The notes under the pieces were generated by a model. The model was not told the origin of the DNA. It saw only the letters and a list, made by a program, of their open reading frames with translations, and did no database searches. This document shows positions 60,536 through 64,000 of a stretch of DNA of 64,000 nucleotides, piece after piece. Position 1 is the stretch's first letter. The number at the start of each line of letters is the position of its first letter. The position numbers and the translations under genes are program-made. Origin of the DNA: a bacterium (GTDB lineage: Bacteria; Zixibacteria; MSB-5A5; CAIYYT01); the NCBI GenBank assembly GCA_016708315.1, contig JADJGC010000004.1, positions 218,847 to 282,846 on the forward strand, written 5' to 3'.

Positions 60536-61438
60536 ATGAGAAATCACCTGAAGAAATTTGTGGTCTTCGCCGGTTTACTTTCGACTCTCCTGTTAGGAGT
60601 GAGCGGATCCGCCATTGCCGATGACAATCATGCCTTCCCGATCTTTCGGACGGGTGTGAGTGCTCGCGCTCTGGCGATGGGCACTGCGTATACCGCAGTT
60701 GCCGATGACGCTTCCGCCGGATATTGGAATCCGGCCGGATTGACTGGCGTAGAGAAATTTAGCCTCACGACCATGATGTCGGACAATATGCGTTTCGACC
60801 GGCAGTATATGTATGCCGCCCTCGCATATAACTTCGGCACCGCCGGTTGGGGAGCCTTTTCCTGGGTAAACGCAGGAATTGACAACATCGAAGAAGCTGG
60901 TGTTAACGGTCCGACTGGAAACATGATTGATTTCGATCAGCATGGATTCCTGTTCAGCTACGGCAACAAGATGAATAACCTTCATGTTGGCGCCACGTTG
61001 AAGGTTGGATACCAGAAGACCGCCGACTACTCAGCGAGCGGTGTTGGCTTCGATGCCGGTATCAAGTACGCTGTTGGCGATAACGTCTTCCTTGGCGTCT
61101 CTGCCCGCGACCTTGGTACCAAGGTTGGTCGTACCTCCGTGCCGGTAACCTGGCGCGTTGGCATGGCTGCCATGGCGTTCGGTGGATTCACATTCGCCGG
61201 CGACATTCAGAAGATTCAGCATCGTGACAACGTCACGCTGTATCTCGGCAGCGAGTACGATTATGAATTCGCAGAAAACTACTTCGGCGCGATTCGCGGC
61301 GGCGTAGCGGACGGCGATTTCTCAATCGGTGCCGGCCTGACCGTAATGAAGAAGTATTCGATTGATTACGCATACGTGACCGAAACCGAGAGCTTCCTCG
61401 GCGAAAATCACCGCGTGTCGTTGTCGATTGCTTTCTAA
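60536..61438 (+). CDS. PorV/UPF0164-family outer-membrane protein
   Basis: 300 residues from the ATG at 60536 with TAGGAGGGGAG upstream. The signal peptide VVFAGLLSTLLLGVSGSAIA is followed by FRTGVSARALAMGTAYTAVA and DDASAGYWNPAGL, the hallmark entry of PorV/PorQ-type FadL-like barrels. Beta-strands follow to the C-terminal aromatic end HRVSLSIAF. In type IX secretion, PorV is the outer-membrane shuttle that accepts cargo with C-terminal sorting domains. Its place directly after a giant protein with such a domain suggests a dedicated pair. Confidence 0.85.
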   Translation: MRNHLKKFVVFAGLLSTLLLGVSGSAIADDNHAFPIFRTGVSARALAMGTAYTAVADDASAGYWNPAGLTGVEKFSLTTMMSDNMRFDRQYMYAALAYNFGTAGWGAFSWVNAGIDNIEEAGVNGPTGNMIDFDQHGFLFSYGNKMNNLHVGATLKVGYQKTADYSASGVGFDAGIKYAVGDNVFLGVSARDLGTKVGRTSVPVTWRVGMAAMAFGGFTFAGDIQKIQHRDNVTLYLGSEYDYEFAENYFGAIRGGVADGDFSIGAGLTVMKKYSIDYAYVTETESFLGENHRVSLSIAF

Positions 61439-61466
61439 TCTAACGATTAGAAATTCATAAATCAGA

Positions 61467-61498
61467 CGCCCTGGTTGTTTACTCAACCGGGGCGTTTT
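61467..61498 (+). terminator. Terminator after the PorV-like gene
   Basis: CGCCCTGGTTG/CAACCGGGGCG stem (one G-T pair), six-base loop, then TTTTGATTT. Confidence 0.85.
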
Positions 61499-61595
61499 GA
61501 TTTGCGTTTCAAATCTTCGTCCCCTTCTTTCCCCTTGCGTCATTGCGCGTATAATGATTATGCTTCGAACGTACATTCCAAGAGGGTATTAACGC

Positions 61596-64000
61596 ATGAA
61601 AGAGTACCACGATATCGTAGGCGCGGAGATTCCGGAAGACTTGCCATTGTTGCCGCTGATTTCGGCGGCTGTGTTTCCTTCAGCGGTGGCTTCGATTCAG
61701 GTGCGCATTGCTCGCTCGTTGGCGCTGCTCGACAACGAAGTTGAAGAGAATGAGATCATTGCAACGGCAATCACCAAAAAGGGGATCACCGTCGCGGAGA
61801 AGCTCGAAGACATCCACAACATCGGCGTCGCAGTTCGCGTCATCTCCAAGGTCAGAATTCCGAACAATACATATCAATTAGTCATTCAGGGACTGCGCAG
61901 AATCAAGATTAACAAACTCACGCAGTTTGAGCCGTTTATCAGGGCGCAGATAACCACTTTGCCGGCAGACCCGCCCGGCATCGATGAGAAGCTGCTCTTG
62001 CAGCAACAAGAGGCACTGGGACTCTTCCAGCAGCTCACGATGCTCGACAATCGCTATCCGCGCGAGATGGTGCAGATCATGCGCGCCAACGCCGAAGAAG
62101 CCGGACGCTTTGCCGATCTGTTGTCGAGCTATCTCGCATTCGGATTGGGTGAGAAACAATACCTCGTGTCGGCAATCGATTTGAATGAACGTTACGACCG
62201 GCTCATCAAATTGATGACTGCGGAACTGCAGAAGATACAAGTCGCGGCGGATGTCGAAAAACAGGTCAAGGTCGACGTCGACCGCTCACAGCGCGAGTAT
62301 TACCTACGCCAGCAGATGGTGGCAATCAAGAAAGCGCTCGGCGAAGATGGCGACGGCGATACACAGATTGTCGAACTCAAGAAGAAGATCGAAGCGGCAG
62401 GATTGCCGGAACACGCCAAGATCGTCGCCGATCGCGAAGTGAAGAGACTGTCAGAGGTATCGGCAATGTCGCCAGAGTACAATGTCATCCACAGCTACCT
62501 CGACTGGATTACCGAACTGCCCTGGAATCAGGCTTCGACGGATAATGTCAATATAATGGAAGCGCGCGCTATCCTCGAAGAGGACCACTATGGCCTCGAA
62601 AAGGTCAAGGAGCGCATTCTGGAATTCCTGGCGATTCGACACCGTCGCGAAAATCCGCACGGCCCGATTCTCTGTCTTGCGGGTCCTCCCGGAGTCGGCA
62701 AGACATCGTTGGGCAGGTCAATCGCCCGCGCGCTCGGTCGCAAGTTTGTTCGCATCTCGGTAGGCGGAATGCGCGACGAAGCCGAAATCCGCGGACACCG
62801 GCGCACCTACATTGGTGCAATGCCGGGCAAGATCATTCAGGAGATGCGCAACTGCGGCGTGAACAATCCGCTGTTTATGATCGATGAGATCGACAAGATG
62901 GGCAGTGATTTCCGCGGCGATCCGTCCTCGGCGATGCTCGAGGTCCTCGACCCCGAGCAGAACGATTCGTTCCGCGATCTCTATCTCGATCTGCCGTTCG
63001 ATTTGAGCAAGGTGCTGTTCATCACGACAGCGAACTTGCTGGAGACGATTCCCGACCCTCTTAGAGACCGTATGGAGGTCATCGAGTTATCTGGCTATAC
63101 GGTGATGGAGAAAATCCAGATCGCCAAGAAATACCTGATTCGCCGTCAGATGGAAGCGACCGGACTCAAGGACACCGAGTTTTCCATTACCGAAGATGCA
63201 CTCCGGGCAATCATCACGGGATACACTTACGAAGCCGGCGTGCGCAATCTCGAGCGCAACATCGGCAGCATCTGCCGCAAGTGCGTGGTGCGAATTCTGG
63301 AGGGCGCCGCAACCAAGATCGTGGTTGATCCGGCAACAGTCGAAGCATTGCTTGGCCCTGCCAAGATAAGCTATGATGTCGCCAACCGTCAGCCGGAGGT
63401 CGGTGTCGTGACCGGTCTGGCGTGGACACCGTTTGGCGGGGACATTTTGTTCATCGAGACGATTCGCATGCGTGGCAACGGCAAGGTGCTGGTCACGGGT
63501 CGGCTTGGCGATGTGATGCAGGAATCGGTCGAGGCGGCATATTCGTTCGTGCGTTCGCGGGCGACGGAGCTGGGACTTGACCCGGTGATATTCGAGCAGA
63601 CCGATGTGCATATTCACTTCCCCGAGGGCGCCATCGCCAAGGATGGTCCTTCGGCGGGCGTGGCGGTGACGGTGGCGTTGATTTCGCTGTTCACCGAGCA
63701 GCCGGTTTATCACACGGTCGCGATGACGGGCGAGGTGAGCTTGCAGGGCAAGGTGCTGCCGATCGGCGGTCTCAAAGAGAAGTCGCTGGCGGCGTTTCGC
63801 GCAGGAATCAAAAAGGTGCTCTTCCCGATCGGCAACACCAAGGACCTGATCGAGATTCCGCAAGAGGTTCGCAGTGGTCTGGAGTTCGTGCCGATCGAGA
63901 CGATTGATGATGCACTCGACCAGTCGCTGGCGCGGATTATTCTGCCTTCGACGGATGCAGTGATTGCGATTGAGAATCTGAAGAATCAGCGCGGGCAGTA
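61596..64000 (+). CDS. ATP-dependent protease Lon, second copy (reaches right edge)
   Basis: 801 codons to the window end; the last two bases TA may begin its stop. AGAGGG lies nine bases before ATG. N-terminal LON domain ([20 protein letters not shown]), coiled region, Walker [12 protein letters not shown], Walker [12 protein letters not shown], sensor [20 protein letters not shown]. The S16 catalytic Ser is in [12 protein letters not shown] and Lys in [11 protein letters not shown]. It differs from the copy at 33980 in its N-terminal domain, so the two may have separate substrates. The N-terminus is diverged from the usual PVLPLR start (LISAAVFP). Not part of the giant-gene operon because a terminator intervenes. 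Confidence 0.95.
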   Translation, partial: MKEYHDIVGAEIPEDLPLLPLISAAVFPSAVASIQVRIARSLALLDNEVEENEIIATAITKKGITVAEKLEDIHNIGVAVRVISKVRIPNNTYQLVIQGLRRIKINKLTQFEPFIRAQITTLPADPPGIDEKLLLQQQEALGLFQQLTMLDNRYPREMVQIMRANAEEAGRFADLLSSYLAFGLGEKQYLVSAIDLNERYDRLIKLMTAELQKIQVAADVEKQVKVDVDRSQREYYLRQQMVAIKKALGEDGDGDTQIVELKKKIEAAGLPEHAKIVADREVKRLSEVSAMSPEYNVIHSYLDWITELPWNQASTDNVNIMEARAILEEDHYGLEKVKERILEFLAIRHRRENPHGPILCLAGPPGVGKTSLGRSIARALGRKFVRISVGGMRDEAEIRGHRRTYIGAMPGKIIQEMRNCGVNNPLFMIDEIDKMGSDFRGDPSSAMLEVLDPEQNDSFRDLYLDLPFDLSKVLFITTANLLETIPDPLRDRMEVIELSGYTVMEKIQIAKKYLIRRQMEATGLKDTEFSITEDALRAIITGYTYEAGVRNLERNIGSICRKCVVRILEGAATKIVVDPATVEALLGPAKISYDVANRQPEVGVVTGLAWTPFGGDILFIETIRMRGNGKVLVTGRLGDVMQESVEAAYSFVRSRATELGLDPVIFEQTDVHIHFPEGAIAKDGPSAGVAVTVALISLFTEQPVYHTVAMTGEVSLQGKVLPIGGLKEKSLAAFRAGIKKVLFPIGNTKDLIEIPQEVRSGLEFVPIETIDDALDQSLARIILPSTDAVIAIENLKNQRGQ

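Noticed and set aside
63087..63863. 258-codon minus-strand frame inside the second lon
   Set aside because: Shadow of conserved lon codons.

Overview
The window looks like a chromosomal contig from a Gram-negative bacterium of the FCB group, most likely a Zixibacteria-like candidate lineage. This is inferred from gene content, not a database match. Supporting traits are a single-membrane-subunit SdhCAB complex, a PorV-like outer-membrane protein next to a giant secreted protein with a FlgD-like C-terminal sorting domain (type IX secretion style), several secreted proteins with dockerin-like calcium repeats, beta-barrel proteins, a Rex repressor and a small '164-residue' family known mainly from Bacteroidetes. 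No phage, transposase or CRISPR is visible.

Layout. 0-3 kb: a partial TetR repressor divergent from a SAM methyltransferase with a palindromic operator between them, then a secreted TPR protein. 3.4-8.6 kb: three tandem paralogous exported proteins (cohesin-like plus dockerin-like); the second has lost its C-terminus and the third is a pseudogene. 8.6-22.5 kb: glmS, a DUF2279-like protein, rex with a Rex box, a modular beta-helix/dockerin protein, a thioredoxin-NHL protein, a MATE transporter, a bacilliredoxin and small genes. 22.6-26 kb: sdhCAB. 26-32 kb: another dockerin protein, an orphan transcription unit that looks like a small RNA, tRNA-Asn, two barrel paralogs, MauE/DoxX plus rhodanese, and a truncated glycolate-oxidase-like protein. 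32-46 kb: nnr (NAD(P)HX repair), lon, a Tricorn-like protease, a porin, an SGNH hydrolase, birA, an alpha/beta hydrolase and alr. 46-52 kb: nadC, DinB, VOC, methyltransferase and PHP genes, then a leader-peptide attenuator in front of a small basic protein and rsgA. 52.7-61.4 kb: the giant surface protein and its PorV-like neighbour. 61.6-64 kb: a second lon that runs off the right edge.

The most interesting locus is 50291-50500. A promoter is followed by a perfectly spaced ribosome site and a 14-codon peptide. Its stop codon abuts the first strand of a two-helix structure that is mutually exclusive with a terminator hairpin. This is a complete attenuator geometry controlling rsgA, a ribosome-assembly gene. 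A second upstream small ORF (17 codons) is coupled by TAATG to the giant surface-protein gene. Six genes carry a -10 box 6-8 bases before ATG with no ribosome site, indicating leaderless mRNAs.

Caution: at least a dozen single-base indels, many in homopolymers, break otherwise coherent genes (nnr, rsgA, porin, Tricorn, SGNH, beta-helix and others). Some may be residual sequencing error rather than biology. Intergenic regions are full of short dispersed palindromes; one has entered the coding sequence of nnrE in frame.
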